From the IMG/VR virus record IMGVR_UViG_3300044492_000089, positions 1-28,816 of that record: a DNA stretch of 28,816 nt. One strand, given 5' to 3'. The DNA is from a virus. Numbering within the stretch: position 1 is the first letter of the stretch; every line of letters starts with the position of its first letter. The translations under genes were made by a program, and so were the position numbers. Shown piece by piece: positions 1-7,992 of this stretch. Below the pieces are notes generated by a model, which was given only the letters and a program-made list of their open reading frames with translations, made no database searches and was not told the origin of the DNA.

Positions 1-2955
1 CCGCCGTCGCTTGGCTTCCGCCTGCGCGAGTTGCACCCTCCGGCGCGACTCCTCGTCTACTTGCGCCTCCAAGACTTTGATGTCGAGCAGTTCCTGTGCG
101 GCCTCGACCTGTTCCCACGTCGCATCGGTTTTGGCTTTGATGTTGGCGAGCGCAATCGCCGCCATCCGGATTTCGTTGGCGGTGGCTTCGGCACTCTTTC
201 TGAACACGACGCCTTCGGCATCCGCGCGGGCTTTCAGAGCGGCGAGGTACAGCCGCTGCCGCTCCGCGTCCGACACGTTCATGTTCTTGTTGGCCTTGAG
301 GTACGCCTCCTCTGCGGCCTTGGCCTTCCGCTCGCGGCCCGCGATCGTGACGTCGTCGCCTTCTTTGATCAGCCGCTGCGTTTCTTCTTGGAACTCTTTC
401 TCGACGGCGGCGAGGTCTTCCGTGCCGTCTTCCGCCTGTTGCTTCCGGCGCTCCCACTCGACCGCCCGGAGTGCAATCACCTGATCGATGCCGAACTCTG
501 TCTCCCGGATTTCGGCCTCGCGAACCTTCCGGGCCGCTTCCTCACGGGCTTGCTGGTTCTTGACATCGGCGGCTTCGTAGATCCGGCTTTTTTCGTCGGT
601 CGCGTCCTGCCAGATCCGCGCGAGTTCCTCACCAAGCGCCTGCTCGTCGGTGATGGTCTTCCGCGCAATGCGGTCGGCTTCCATCGCGCGAGCGTCAACG
701 AGGTCCGTCGCCTTGTCGAAGCCGGTTTCGTAGATTTCGATCAGCGCCTGTGCGTTCGACGCCGCACGGGCGAGGTCTTTCTCGTCCGATGCCTCGCGGG
801 CCGTCCGCCGTAACTCGTCTTTCTGCTGTTGCGCTTTCTGCTCGGCCTCTTGGATCTTGAGGCCCGCCGTGACGTAATCACCAGACACGCGAGCCGCCGC
901 GATTTCCGCGTTCTTGCGGATGTCGATAATCGCGAGTTGCGCGTCCAGTCCCTTCTTGCTTGCATTCACCTCGGCGATGGCCGCATCCGCCGCCAGTTGA
1001 ATCCGGGTCTGGGTCGCAGTCCGGGCGGCATCCGTCAGGATGCTCTGACGATCGAGCGCCGACTTGTCTGCCGCGTCCTGTATCCGTCGCGCACGCTCAG
1101 CCGGGTCGGAGATATGGGCGTCATCCACCGCCTTCTGAGCCGCTGCCGCATCGCTCTTATTCTTCGCGAGCGCAGCACTGACGCCCGTCAGGCCCATCTG
1201 TTCGCGTTGAGCCGCGATCTGGGCCTCTTGCGCGGACAGTTCCTTCTCGACAGCCAGCCACTCTTTGGCTTTCTGAATCTGCTGATCCGTCCACCCGAGT
1301 TTGTCCTTGATCCACTTACTCGTCGTGTCGGAGTCCAACAGCGTCAGCCGGATTTTCTCCTGCATGACGGTGTTGTAGCTTTCCAGTAGCGTCTTACCTT
1401 CGTTGCCCTTCGCCAGCGCCTTGTCGAGTTCCGTGCCCAGCGCCCTCTGGGCATCGGCTCCCATCTTCAATTCGCGGTTGTGTTCCGCCTGCTTCTCGGC
1501 AAGGAACTCCGTCACATCAGCGATGTTGTCCAAGCCCTCGTACCCGGCCCTGACCGCTGTGTTGTAATCCTCCTGTGCCTTCTTCAGATCCTCGCTACTC
1601 TTGAGCGCCTTGATCTCCGCATTCAGGCGGAGCATCGCGAACACGTCGCCCTTCTTCTGGGCCTCCTGAAGCTCCCCCTCCTTCTTTATCAGGCTGTCTT
1701 TGAGCGCGAGAATGCTGCCGCCATTCTTCAGTTGCTCTTTGGTAGATTCGACAGCGGCCTCGCCGACCTTGTCGTAGTGCCCCTTCAGCGCCCAGAGCGC
1801 GAGGCCCAAGGCAATCAGCCCGGCGATGATGGCGAACACCGGGTTCTCGTACATCGCTGTGGTCAGCAGCTTGACGGCCGCTGTTACGCCCATCGTCGCC
1901 ACCGCCACAACCCCTTGGATGGTGGCCCACGCTTTCCCGGTGACGGTCGCCTCGGTCTGCGCGACATTCAGGGCCGTCGTGGCCGTCACCTGTAACCAGA
2001 TTTTGGCGATCAGGTCGGTCGTCTTGCCCTTGGCGTAGTCGAGTGCCTTTGACCAGCCCCCCAGCTTGTCCACGATCTGCGGGAGCATGTTGATGAAGAC
2101 GCCACTCGCGGCCTTGCCCATCTTCACGAGGGCATCGCCAAAGAGCAGGACAGCCCCACCGGCGTCCCCCATCTTCTCGATCACGCTGGTCAGCGGCACC
2201 AAGAGCATGGCCCCGACGTGATCGCGGGTCGCTTCCATCTTCTTGTTCAGCCGATCGATGGAATCGCCGTACGCGTCCGCCGCCCTCGCCGTGTCCTCTG
2301 ACATCGTGAGGCCGAGTTCTTTGGCCTGCGCGACGAGCTTGCCCATGTCCTCGGTCGCGAGGTTGGACATGCGCGAGAACTTCGGCCCGAGGAGTTCGAC
2401 GCCTTTTGCGGTGCGTTCGACCGGATCCTGAATGGCCTTGAGCGCCGACATGATCGAGTAGAACTGTTCTTCGGGCTTCTGGGCCTGCAGGGTCGCGAAC
2501 GACAGCCCAATGTCCTCGACCGCGTTGATGGTGTCGGCTCCGCCCGCCGCGATCTCCTTGCTCATTTGCTGGATCGAGCGACCCAGCAACTCAAAGGACA
2601 CGCCCGACTGCGAGGCGACGAACCGCAGTTCCGACAGGCTCTCAACCGACAACCCTGTCCGCTGGTTCATCGCCAACAGGGAGTCACCCAACTCCGCCAC
2701 ATGGCCGACCGCGTTCGGCAACGACTTGGCAAAGTCGAGGGCCGCCTCCTTCGCACCGTCGAACGCCTTCGACAGCTGCTTGCCGAAGAATTCCCCGAGG
2801 GACTCCGAATCCTTCTTCGCTTGCTTATTGGCGTCCGCGACCGCCAGCATCGCCTTCGCCATGTCGGCCATGGACGCGACAACCGACGTGATCGACTGGA
2901 CGGCTTGGTTGACGTCGGCCGCGATTTTGATGAGGACTTCGGAGTCGGAGGCCAT
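1..2955 (-). CDS. Tail tape measure protein (3' end outside window)
   Basis: A single minus-strand frame runs from the ATG at 2955 to the left edge without a stop, giving at least 985 residues. AGAGG stands 9 bases upstream. The N-terminal third has VLIKIAADVNQAVQSITSVV, FAKSLPNAVGHVAELGDSLL and NQRTGLSVESLSELRFVASQ, the pattern of tape measure N-terminal domains. A hydrophobic segment (NPVFAIIAGLIALGLALWAL, around residue 370) is a likely membrane-inserting helix. The remaining part is almost continuous coiled coil rich in Ala, Lys, Glu and Gln. The protein sets tail length and crosses the membrane during DNA injection. Several antisense open frames over this gene are shadows. Confidence 0.9.
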   Translation of the reverse strand, partial: MASDSEVLIKIAADVNQAVQSITSVVASMADMAKAMLAVADANKQAKKDSESLGEFFGKQLSKAFDGAKEAALDFAKSLPNAVGHVAELGDSLLAMNQRTGLSVESLSELRFVASQSGVSFELLGRSIQQMSKEIAAGGADTINAVEDIGLSFATLQAQKPEEQFYSIMSALKAIQDPVERTAKGVELLGPKFSRMSNLATEDMGKLVAQAKELGLTMSEDTARAADAYGDSIDRLNKKMEATRDHVGAMLLVPLTSVIEKMGDAGGAVLLFGDALVKMGKAASGVFINMLPQIVDKLGGWSKALDYAKGKTTDLIAKIWLQVTATTALNVAQTEATVTGKAWATIQGVVAVATMGVTAAVKLLTTAMYENPVFAIIAGLIALGLALWALKGHYDKVGEAAVESTKEQLKNGGSILALKDSLIKKEGELQEAQKKGDVFAMLRLNAEIKALKSSEDLKKAQEDYNTAVRAGYEGLDNIADVTEFLAEKQAEHNRELKMGADAQRALGTELDKALAKGNEGKTLLESYNTVMQEKIRLTLLDSDTTSKWIKDKLGWTDQQIQKAKEWLAVEKELSAQEAQIAAQREQMGLTGVSAALAKNKSDAAAAQKAVDDAHISDPAERARRIQDAADKSALDRQSILTDAARTATQTRIQLAADAAIAEVNASKKGLDAQLAIIDIRKNAEIAAARVSGDYVTAGLKIQEAEQKAQQQKDELRRTAREASDEKDLARAASNAQALIEIYETGFDKATDLVDARAMEADRIARKTITDEQALGEELARIWQDATDEKSRIYEAADVKNQQAREEAARKVREAEIRETEFGIDQVIALRAVEWERRKQQAEDGTEDLAAVEKEFQEETQRLIKEGDDVTIAGRERKAKAAEEAYLKANKNMNVSDAERQRLYLAALKARADAEGVVFRKSAEATANEIRMAAIALANIKAKTDATWEQVEAAQELLDIKVLEAQVDEESRRRVQLAQAEAKRRR

Positions 2956-2967
2956 CAGCGCATACCT

Positions 2968-3084
2968 CTACCCACCACCGAACCGGCGACGGGTAATGCC
3001 CTTCGTTTTGTCGTGCGCTTCGTGCGCCTTCACTTCCGCATCGAGGCCGAGTGACATGCACGCAGCATCGAAGTCGAAGGCCAT
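2968..3084 (-). CDS. Tail assembly chaperone, second frame (T-like extension)
   Basis: Following or overlapping the first chaperone frame is a second frame, open from before 3192 to a TAG at 2968. Read from the ATG at 3084 it gives 38 residues (MAFDFDAACMSLGLDAEVKA..., a basic Gly-rich end). Read through a frameshift it adds ~58 residues to the first protein. The arrangement matches the G/GT pair of lambda-like phages, where the T part recruits the tail tube protein. Whether the ATG at 3084 is used is unclear. The next gene starts 13 bases further on. Confidence 0.5.
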   Translation of the reverse strand: MAFDFDAACMSLGLDAEVKAHEAHDKTKGITRRRFGGG

Positions 3085-3091
3085 CGCCTGC

Positions 3092-3616
3092 TCAGAGGCG
3101 GACGAATTCGTCGATGTCGGGTCGAGCAGGAAAAGCCAGCGGCTTGGGGGTTGGCTGTACTGCTTCCCCAGCTGGTGGCACAGGAGGATCATCGGCGCGT
3201 GGTTCTGGACGAAAGTCCGCCGCCGTCTGCGCCGTCATCAACGGCACAACGGCAGTCTCGCTCCAGATGCGCAACAGTTGCGTGAGGGTCAGGAGATCGA
3301 CCGGGAGGTGATCGGGGTTGCCGTCGTCCTTGGCGACGAGCACCGGCTGCAACACAACCTTCAGCGCGTGCTCGCGGACGACGTCCACCAGTTCACGCGA
3401 GTGTGCCTCGCCGAGTGCTTGGAGGCGTTCGGTGGGGGACGCACCCGGCATCTCGATCATCTTCTGGACCGCGACGAGCAGCGGCATCGGGATGCGGCCT
3501 TCGAAGACCAGCACCGTCATATCTTCCCGCTTGGCGAGGACGTGCATGCCCCCACCCATATCGATTTCGATCACGTGCCGTTCGCGCATGGCGCGCGGAT
3601 TCATGAGTGTAGACAT
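3092..3616 (-). CDS. Tail assembly chaperone (first frame)
   Basis: This 174-residue protein lies directly before the tape measure region, the standard place of the lambda G-type chaperone. It starts at 3616 (GAGAA upstream); an ATG at 3604 is an alternative. The first ~125 residues form a compact domain (RHVIEIDMGGGMHVLAKRED, MPMPLLVAVQKMIEMPGASP-like) and are followed by a Pro-rich linker (PVPPAGEAVQPTPKPLAFPA). The linker contains the candidate frameshift site. Such proteins coat the tape measure before tube assembly and are absent from the virion. Confidence 0.65.
   Translation of the reverse strand: MSTLMNPRAMRERHVIEIDMGGGMHVLAKREDMTVLVFEGRIPMPLLVAVQKMIEMPGASPTERLQALGEAHSRELVDVVREHALKVVLQPVLVAKDDGNPDHLPVDLLTLTQLLRIWSETAVVPLMTAQTAADFRPEPRADDPPVPPAGEAVQPTPKPLAFPARPDIDEFVRL
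3146..3150 (-). other. Candidate programmed frameshift site (C run)
   Basis: On the minus strand the first chaperone frame reads ACC CCC AAG. A slip of +1 at CCC (re-pairing to CCA), or of -2, moves ribosomes into the open frame that ends at 2968. The product would have about 215 residues (157 + 58). +1 slippage at CCC is known for the Listeria phage PSA and A118 tail genes. Confidence 0.4.
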
Positions 3617-3645
3617 GGCGGAGATTCTCAGCCGGGCCAGCGCGA

Positions 3646-3671
3646 CCGGAAACGCCCCTCGGGCTTTCCGG
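3646..3671 (-). other. Hairpin after the 204-residue gene
   Basis: Immediately after the stop, the minus strand folds as CCGGAAA-GCCC-(GAG)-GGGC-TTTCCGG (11 bp with one bulged base). No T-run follows. It may stabilise the upstream transcript's end or weaken read-through into the tail chaperone genes. Confidence 0.5.
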
Positions 3672-3673
3672 GA

Positions 3674-4288
3674 TCAGGCGTAGACGAGGTCGGCCACCGA
3701 GGTCGCCATCCGTAACCGGCGAAGCGCCAGCCCGGTTTCCCACGAGGCGAACGTCAGGACCACGTCCCGCTTGCGGAGCGCCTTCCGCCGCACCAGCGCC
3801 CGTACCGCACGACGATGCGCGACCGATACCCGGAAGTGCCCCTCCGCCTTCTGGAGCAGCAGGGCGGCCAGCGTGGCGCGTTCCTGCCCCCACAGCGCAT
3901 CGGTCACGGACCGCCACCGCGCCACCGACGCCGCCGCCCGCCCCAGTGCTTCCGCCGTCAGCGGCGGCTCCCGGTGCCGTCCGACTTTTGGGCGAGTGCC
4001 ATTCAGCACGTGCATCAACGCGCGCCAGCCTCGGAGGGCCAGCGCCCGGTCCTTCGGCGGCCCGGCTGAGAACCGGGCCATCGCATTCAGGTAGCGTTTC
4101 GCCCAGAGCGCCCCGCTCAGGACGTCCGCCGCGAGGTAGCCGTCTACCGGGTGGATTTCAAGGAACGCCACCGCTTCCGCGAAGCGCGTCAGGCGGGTCA
4201 GGTGCGCCACGAGCGCCACGTGCGCCGGGTCGGTCGCGTACGCCACCGGGACCGCGAGCGGCACGCCGCCGCGAAAAATGAACGTCAT
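3674..4288 (-). CDS. Unknown Ala/Arg/Leu-rich 204-residue protein
   Basis: The ATG at 4288 is divergent from the plus-strand membrane gene. There is no clear Shine-Dalgarno sequence. The protein is almost all helix, strongly basic and Ala/Leu/Arg-rich (VALVAHLTRLTRFAEAVAFL, LAALLLQKAEGHFRVSVAHR, RAVRALVRRKALRKRD), with no signal peptide. It lies between the tail surface genes and the chaperone, where some siphophages have small tail-assembly genes. No family is recognised. Confidence 0.6.
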   Translation of the reverse strand: MTFIFRGGVPLAVPVAYATDPAHVALVAHLTRLTRFAEAVAFLEIHPVDGYLAADVLSGALWAKRYLNAMARFSAGPPKDRALALRGWRALMHVLNGTRPKVGRHREPPLTAEALGRAAASVARWRSVTDALWGQERATLAALLLQKAEGHFRVSVAHRRAVRALVRRKALRKRDVVLTFASWETGLALRRLRMATSVADLVYA

Positions 4289-4296
4289 CGTTGTGC

Positions 4297-4325
4297 TTGA
4301 GTCAACCGACCGCGATGAGTATCGT
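4297..4325 (+). promoter_or_regulatory. Candidate promoter of the plus-strand island
   Basis: TTGAGT (4297-4302), a 17-base spacer and TATCGT (4320-4325) form a plausible sigma70-like site in the 53 bases between the divergent genes. The start site would fall only a few bases before the ribosome site, giving a very short leader, so this is tentative. Confidence 0.3.
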
Positions 4326-4341
4326 GCAACCGGAGCGATAC

Positions 4342-4527
4342 ATGAACATCATCAGCGTCATCGTCGTACTGGTCGTCTTGGGACTGGTGCTCTACCTGAT
4401 AGAGACGTACATCCCGATGGCCCCGCCGATCAAGACGGTGTTGCGGGTTGTGGTCGTGCTCTTTCTCATCCTCTGGCTCTTGCAAGTGTCAGGGATCCTC
4501 GGCGGAGGCACCCTCCGCATTCGCTGA
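4342..4527 (+). CDS. Small two-helix membrane protein (Thivi_2564-like)
   Basis: I chose the ATG at 4342 because CGGAGC lies ~6 bases upstream; in-frame starts at 4291 and 4315 would only add a polar extension. The protein has 61 residues with two membrane segments: ~4-22 (ISVIVVLVVLGLVLYLIETY) and ~33-50 (LRVVVVLFLILWLLQV). They are joined by IPMAPPIKT. This matches a widespread small membrane protein family (Thivi_2564-like) of unknown function. A membrane protein encoded in inverse orientation inside a tail operon suggests a moron expressed by the prophage. Confidence 0.75.
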   Translation: MNIISVIVVLVVLGLVLYLIETYIPMAPPIKTVLRVVVVLFLILWLLQVSGILGGGTLRIR

Positions 4528-4617
4528 CGCGAAACCGTCGCCACCCCTGACAGACGCTTGTTTCAGAATTCCGTACAGTTCGCTCGCACCCATTTGCTTT
4601 AGAAGGAGAACGAAGGC

Positions 4618-5094
4618 ATGTCCAGACTCGCGATTATCACGTTCCTCAGCCCGCAAGGTGCTGACATCGACAACACGCTACCGGGCGGAGCGCCCGTGTA
4701 TCCGGGACAGGGTCTGCCGGGCGCACCCGTCTACCCGTCCACCGGACCGATCTTTGGCGGCGGTCCCGTCGATCCGGGATACGGTCGGCCGGGCGGAGGC
4801 GGGCATCCGGGCAACGCCCTGCCGGGCGGCGGGCACATCGCGTTGCTGCCCGTGTTCCCGTTCGACCCGACGCGGCCCGATGCCGGTCTGCCGGGCGAGC
4901 AGCCGGGACCGGACAACACGCTGCCGGGTGGTGGCGGCGGAGTCGTGGACCCCATGCCGATCCGGCCGGGTAAGAAGTTCGTCGTGAAGTGGCTCGCGTG
5001 TCAGGGGCTGATCCTCGTGCCCGATCAGGGTCTGCCCTCGACGCCGCCGCCGACCGGTGGCACGCTGCCCGGTCAGACTCCCGAACCCAAGTAA
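4618..5094 (+). CDS. Gly/Pro-rich protein with DNTLPGG-type repeats
   Basis: This 158-residue protein has AAGGAG 9 bases before its ATG. After a short start (MSRLAIITFLS) it is low-complexity: DNTLPGG twice, plus variants GLPGAPVYP, NALPGGG, GLPGEQPGP. A compact C-terminal segment (KKFVVKWLACQGLILVPDQG) follows, then a Pro-rich tail ending TPEPK. I recall similar Pro-rich DNTLP-type proteins in other phages and prophages but cannot name a function. It is transcribed against the structural operon and lies downstream of the small membrane gene. Confidence 0.75.
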   Translation: MSRLAIITFLSPQGADIDNTLPGGAPVYPGQGLPGAPVYPSTGPIFGGGPVDPGYGRPGGGGHPGNALPGGGHIALLPVFPFDPTRPDAGLPGEQPGPDNTLPGGGGGVVDPMPIRPGKKFVVKWLACQGLILVPDQGLPSTPPPTGGTLPGQTPEPK

Positions 5095-5107
5095 GCCCGT
5101 ACGCACC

Positions 5108-5138
5108 ACGACCCGGCTGGTATCCCCAGTCGGGTCGT
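5108..5138. terminator. Convergent (bidirectional) terminator
   Basis: A 13-bp stem (ACGACCCGGCTGG with CCAGTCGGGTCGT, one G-T pair, 5-base loop) lies 13 bases after the plus-strand gene's stop and ~78 bases after the stop of the minus-strand LamG gene. T content after the stem is modest on the plus strand and poor on the minus strand. The position between convergent genes supports a terminator for both. Confidence 0.65.
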
Positions 5139-5215
5139 TCAGTTCCCGCCCTGCACGAGCGCCACGAGCGCACGCCACGCCCATCGCGCAGCACGCTGAA
5201 GCCAGCGCACCCCTC

Positions 5216-6076
5216 TTAGGACCGCACCCAGCCGACTGGCGTGCCAGCCAACGCGGAGGGCTGCTCCGCGCTCACCACTGCGGTGCGCAGCGCGTAGTGC
5301 GCGGCAATCTCCTCGGCGGTCATGGCGCGGGGGTAAATCGCCACATCCCCAAGTGTCAGCACCGAGTTTCCCGCGAAGTCGTCCCCTCCGATTTTCCCGA
5401 CTGCGGCGGTCGCCGCGAAGACGCCGGGCACGGCGGAACCCTCTGAAACCCCATCTATGAACAAACCGACTGACGCGCCATCGCTCACCCCGACGAGGTG
5501 ATGCCACGCGCCGTTATTGATGGCTTGCGATCCACTCCTGCTGGCACCGTTGCAGGCGAAGACGACCTTGCCATCCTGCACCATCAGCATATGGTTAGTC
5601 GATTGCGCCGACGTGCGATTGGTGAGCGTTTGATTGAATGACTTTGCGCTGGGCGATTTGAACCAGACCTCCACGGCGCACACCGCCGGAATCGACAACG
5701 CTGGTAAGTCAATACGTCCGGCACCGGTAAAGTCCGTTGCCGGATCGCCGTGCGGCCCGGTGGCACCACGCGTCACCGTGCCGAAAACTGTTCCATGCAG
5801 GGTGCCGACGCTGTCCGTAACTGCCGCGCCACTGGCCTCGTTGAGCCGCCAGTAGTGCGATGCGCCATCCGCAATCACCTGATCCGCGTACGACACCGTG
5901 CCACCCGGTCGCACCCACTTCGGCAGACCCACATACACCTCGCCGCCGTGTCCGACCTTCGCCGTGATGATGTCGCCAGCCGCTGCCGTGACCACCCCCG
6001 GACGCACGCGGCACGTGCCGCCGATGATCGGACCCCGTACCGCCACCAAGTCTCCGATGCGTGGGTGATACGTCAC
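5216..6076 (-). CDS. LamG / concanavalin-A-like fold protein
   Basis: This 286-residue protein starts at a GTG overlapping the previous stop (GTGA). An N-terminal small beta domain (~1-60) precedes a LamG_3-type domain (~62-270). Its landmarks are ADGASHYWRLNEASGAAVTD, then AVEVWFKSPS, NGAWHHLVGVSDGASVGLFI, and the closing AIYPRAMTAEEIAAHYA. This fold is common in phage tail and receptor-binding proteins and often binds sugars. It closes the surface-protein cluster that follows the tail tube gene. Confidence 0.85.
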   Translation of the reverse strand: MTYHPRIGDLVAVRGPIIGGTCRVRPGVVTAAAGDIITAKVGHGGEVYVGLPKWVRPGGTVSYADQVIADGASHYWRLNEASGAAVTDSVGTLHGTVFGTVTRGATGPHGDPATDFTGAGRIDLPALSIPAVCAVEVWFKSPSAKSFNQTLTNRTSAQSTNHMLMVQDGKVVFACNGASRSGSQAINNGAWHHLVGVSDGASVGLFIDGVSEGSAVPGVFAATAAVGKIGGDDFAGNSVLTLGDVAIYPRAMTAEEIAAHYALRTAVVSAEQPSALAGTPVGWVRS

Positions 6077-7185
6077 GGCTCAATCGCGATCTGGACGGGA
6101 GCGCCGGTTGGGAACTGCACCAGCAGTCGGCTCTTGCCCGTCACGGTGTTGTGTTCCGTCCAGAGACGCGCCCCTTGATTAGGTGGCGAGAAGGTACCCG
6201 GAGGCTGGCCGCCAATATCAAAATTCTGATTGACGTATACGGGTCCTTCCATTGCGATTTGTTGGTTCGACCGGATCCTCATCCAGCCAGCGACTGATGT
6301 GAGGAAAACGTCCTCGCTTCCACTAAGATCGATCTCTCCCTGCGCGGAAATTTGCACCTGACCGGGGGAAAGGAGGCTGATCTGCCCCGGATCGCCACCC
6401 CCTATTCCGGCCTGTAGCGTGATACTGCCACCAGTCCCGTCAGTCGAATCCCCGGCGTGGATATTGATTTCTCCGGCGTCATCCGAGACGCTGCTCCCGG
6501 CTACCAACGCGATGGGGCCGCCCCGGCTCTCATCTGAAGCCCCTGCGACGATCTGAATCTCGCCGCCGCCTTCCTCAGTCGCCGCACCGGCTCGCACATA
6601 AATGCTGCTGCCGTCCGCGCCTGCTGACCCCGCGCCTCCGCGCACGGTGATCGTGCCGACGTAGCCGTCGCTGTCCGGGGTCGCGATGATGAGGTCCACC
6701 TCCGGGGCCGCGATCAAGAGGCCGTCATCATCAGCAGCAACCCCCAGCGTCATCTCTGCGAACGTCGGGCTGTCCGTGGTGTTCAACGACTGGTCGAACG
6801 AGCCGCCGCCACCGCCGCTGCCGCCTCCGGCTCCCTCTACGAGGTTGGTTGCACGCAGATGCCAGACGCCCCCAACGGCGACCGCCATGAACCCCGCGCC
6901 GATCTGCGGCGTGAACGTGACGGTGTCCGCTGTACTCCCCGCGCCACCGAAGCCGCCGGTGACGCGGATGACGTGCGCCTGCGCAGTCTTGGAGCGGATC
7001 TCCAGCAGGGTGCCATCCGCCACACCGACCGGAGCCGCCAGCGTGATCGCCGCAGGCGTAGCCTTACTCAACGTGAGGATGCCGCTGCGCCCCGTCAGCG
7101 TGGCATCGCCGGGCACATCCGTGAAGTTCCCGAAGTCCCCGGACGGGAAAATGTGCCGACCGCGTTGCTTGCTGGTGATACCCAT
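6073..7185 (-). CDS. GITSKQRG-family protein, copy 4, with long repeat extension
   Basis: This 370-residue protein uses the ATG at 7185 (AAGAG upstream), which matches the family N-terminus; the longer frame to 7320 is a shadow of copy 3. Residues ~1-115 match copy 3 (GILTLSKATPAAITLAAP, AQAHVIRVTGGFGG, GGVWHLRATN). A Gly-rich hinge (GAGGGSGGGGGS) follows. After it come short beta repeats of the type GG.I.(L/I)(V/Q)AG...: GEIQIVAGASDES, GPIALVAGSSVSDD, GEINIHAGDSTDGT, GSITLQAGIGGGD. These suggest a beta-solenoid stalk. A C-terminal SRLLVQFPTGAPVQI ends it. It resembles a small fibre. Confidence 0.75.
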   Translation of the reverse strand: MGITSKQRGRHIFPSGDFGNFTDVPGDATLTGRSGILTLSKATPAAITLAAPVGVADGTLLEIRSKTAQAHVIRVTGGFGGAGSTADTVTFTPQIGAGFMAVAVGGVWHLRATNLVEGAGGGSGGGGGSFDQSLNTTDSPTFAEMTLGVAADDDGLLIAAPEVDLIIATPDSDGYVGTITVRGGAGSAGADGSSIYVRAGAATEEGGGEIQIVAGASDESRGGPIALVAGSSVSDDAGEINIHAGDSTDGTGGSITLQAGIGGGDPGQISLLSPGQVQISAQGEIDLSGSEDVFLTSVAGWMRIRSNQQIAMEGPVYVNQNFDIGGQPPGTFSPPNQGARLWTEHNTVTGKSRLLVQFPTGAPVQIAIEP

Positions 7186-7192
7186 ATGGCTC

Positions 7193-7552
7193 TTACGCGA
7201 CCACGACCCCGTTCTTGCTGACGGCGTTCCACTTCCCGCCGCCGGAGACAAGCTCAATGCTCGCACCGGGGAAGGCCGCGAACGTCGCCGCATTCTTCGA
7301 CGTGGCCGACGTGCCGTCATCGATCAGGCCCGTCGCCGTGAGCACGTGCGCGAACGCGGTGCGGTTCACCACGGTGAGGCGCAGGTTGTCCGCCTGCGGA
7401 GCGGCGACGGTGAAGGCACCCACGCTGGTCTTCGCGAGCGAGTGCACACCGGAGAGTTGCTGGAGTGGCCCGTCGGCCGTGTAGCGGATCGCCGCACCTG
7501 AGATCCCCTCGGGGAACAGGTGCCGACCGCGCTGCTTGGAAGTGATGCCCAT
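7193..7552 (-). CDS. GITSKQRG-family virion surface protein, copy 3
   Basis: This 119-residue protein has AGGAG 8 bases before its ATG. After GITSKQRGRHLFPEG it has a different body from copies 1 and 2: a beta-rich domain with LSGVHSLAKTSVGAFTVAAP, NRTAFAHVLTATGLIDDG and ASIELVSGGGKWNAVS. This body is shared with the first third of copy 4. The function is unknown. Confidence 0.7.
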   Translation of the reverse strand: MGITSKQRGRHLFPEGISGAAIRYTADGPLQQLSGVHSLAKTSVGAFTVAAPQADNLRLTVVNRTAFAHVLTATGLIDDGTSATSKNAATFAAFPGASIELVSGGGKWNAVSKNGVVVA

Positions 7553-7564
7553 GTCGATGCTCCT

Positions 7565-7990
7565 CTACGGATTGCCGAACTCGTACGTGATGCTGAACTG
7601 CACTTGGCACGAGCCAAGCACAAATGCCGCGTTCGCTTGCAACCCGATGCCGATGAGGCCCGGATTCCCGGCGTTACCTTTGACGATAGTCGAGACAGCC
7701 GGAGCGCCATTCAGCACCAGCCCCGTGCCCATCGCGTACTTGGACATCCCAGTCGGGCACTTCACGAACAGGTTCAGGCCCGGTGTGCCACCAAGCGTCG
7801 TGACCGGCGCGACGACGTTCCAAAACACCGCATTACCGATGCGGCAGTAGCGATTCGTAAGCAGCGGCGGCGTCAACGTCCACGTCATCGCCCCGCTGCA
7901 ATAGAAGTTCGCCGGGTCGAACGGGATGTCCTGCCACTGGCCCAGTCCGGGCAGTAACTGGCCGCCGCGCTGCTTGTTGGTAATACCCAT
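7565..7990 (-). CDS. GITNKQRG-family virion surface protein, copy 2
   Basis: This 141-residue paralogue of copy 1 starts at the ATG at 7990, two bases after the previous TAG. A longer frame upstream is the shadow of copy 1. It shares PFDPANF, TWTLTPPLLTNRYCRIGNA, GGTPGLNLFVK and a final FSITYEFGNP with copy 1, so the two arose by duplication. The TAG stop runs into AGAGGAG, which serves as the ribosome site of the next gene. Confidence 0.7.
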   Translation of the reverse strand: MGITNKQRGGQLLPGLGQWQDIPFDPANFYCSGAMTWTLTPPLLTNRYCRIGNAVFWNVVAPVTTLGGTPGLNLFVKCPTGMSKYAMGTGLVLNGAPAVSTIVKGNAGNPGLIGIGLQANAAFVLGSCQVQFSITYEFGNP

Positions 7991-7992
7991 GG

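Noticed and set aside
2510-3715. Plus-strand open frame of 401 codons over the tape measure and chaperone genes
   Set aside because: Its composition is low-quality and it spans several well-supported minus-strand genes.
4642-5090. LPGG repeats as a DNA repeat array or CRISPR-like element
   Set aside because: The repeats are irregular in spacing and make sense as protein low-complexity sequence behind a strong ribosome site.
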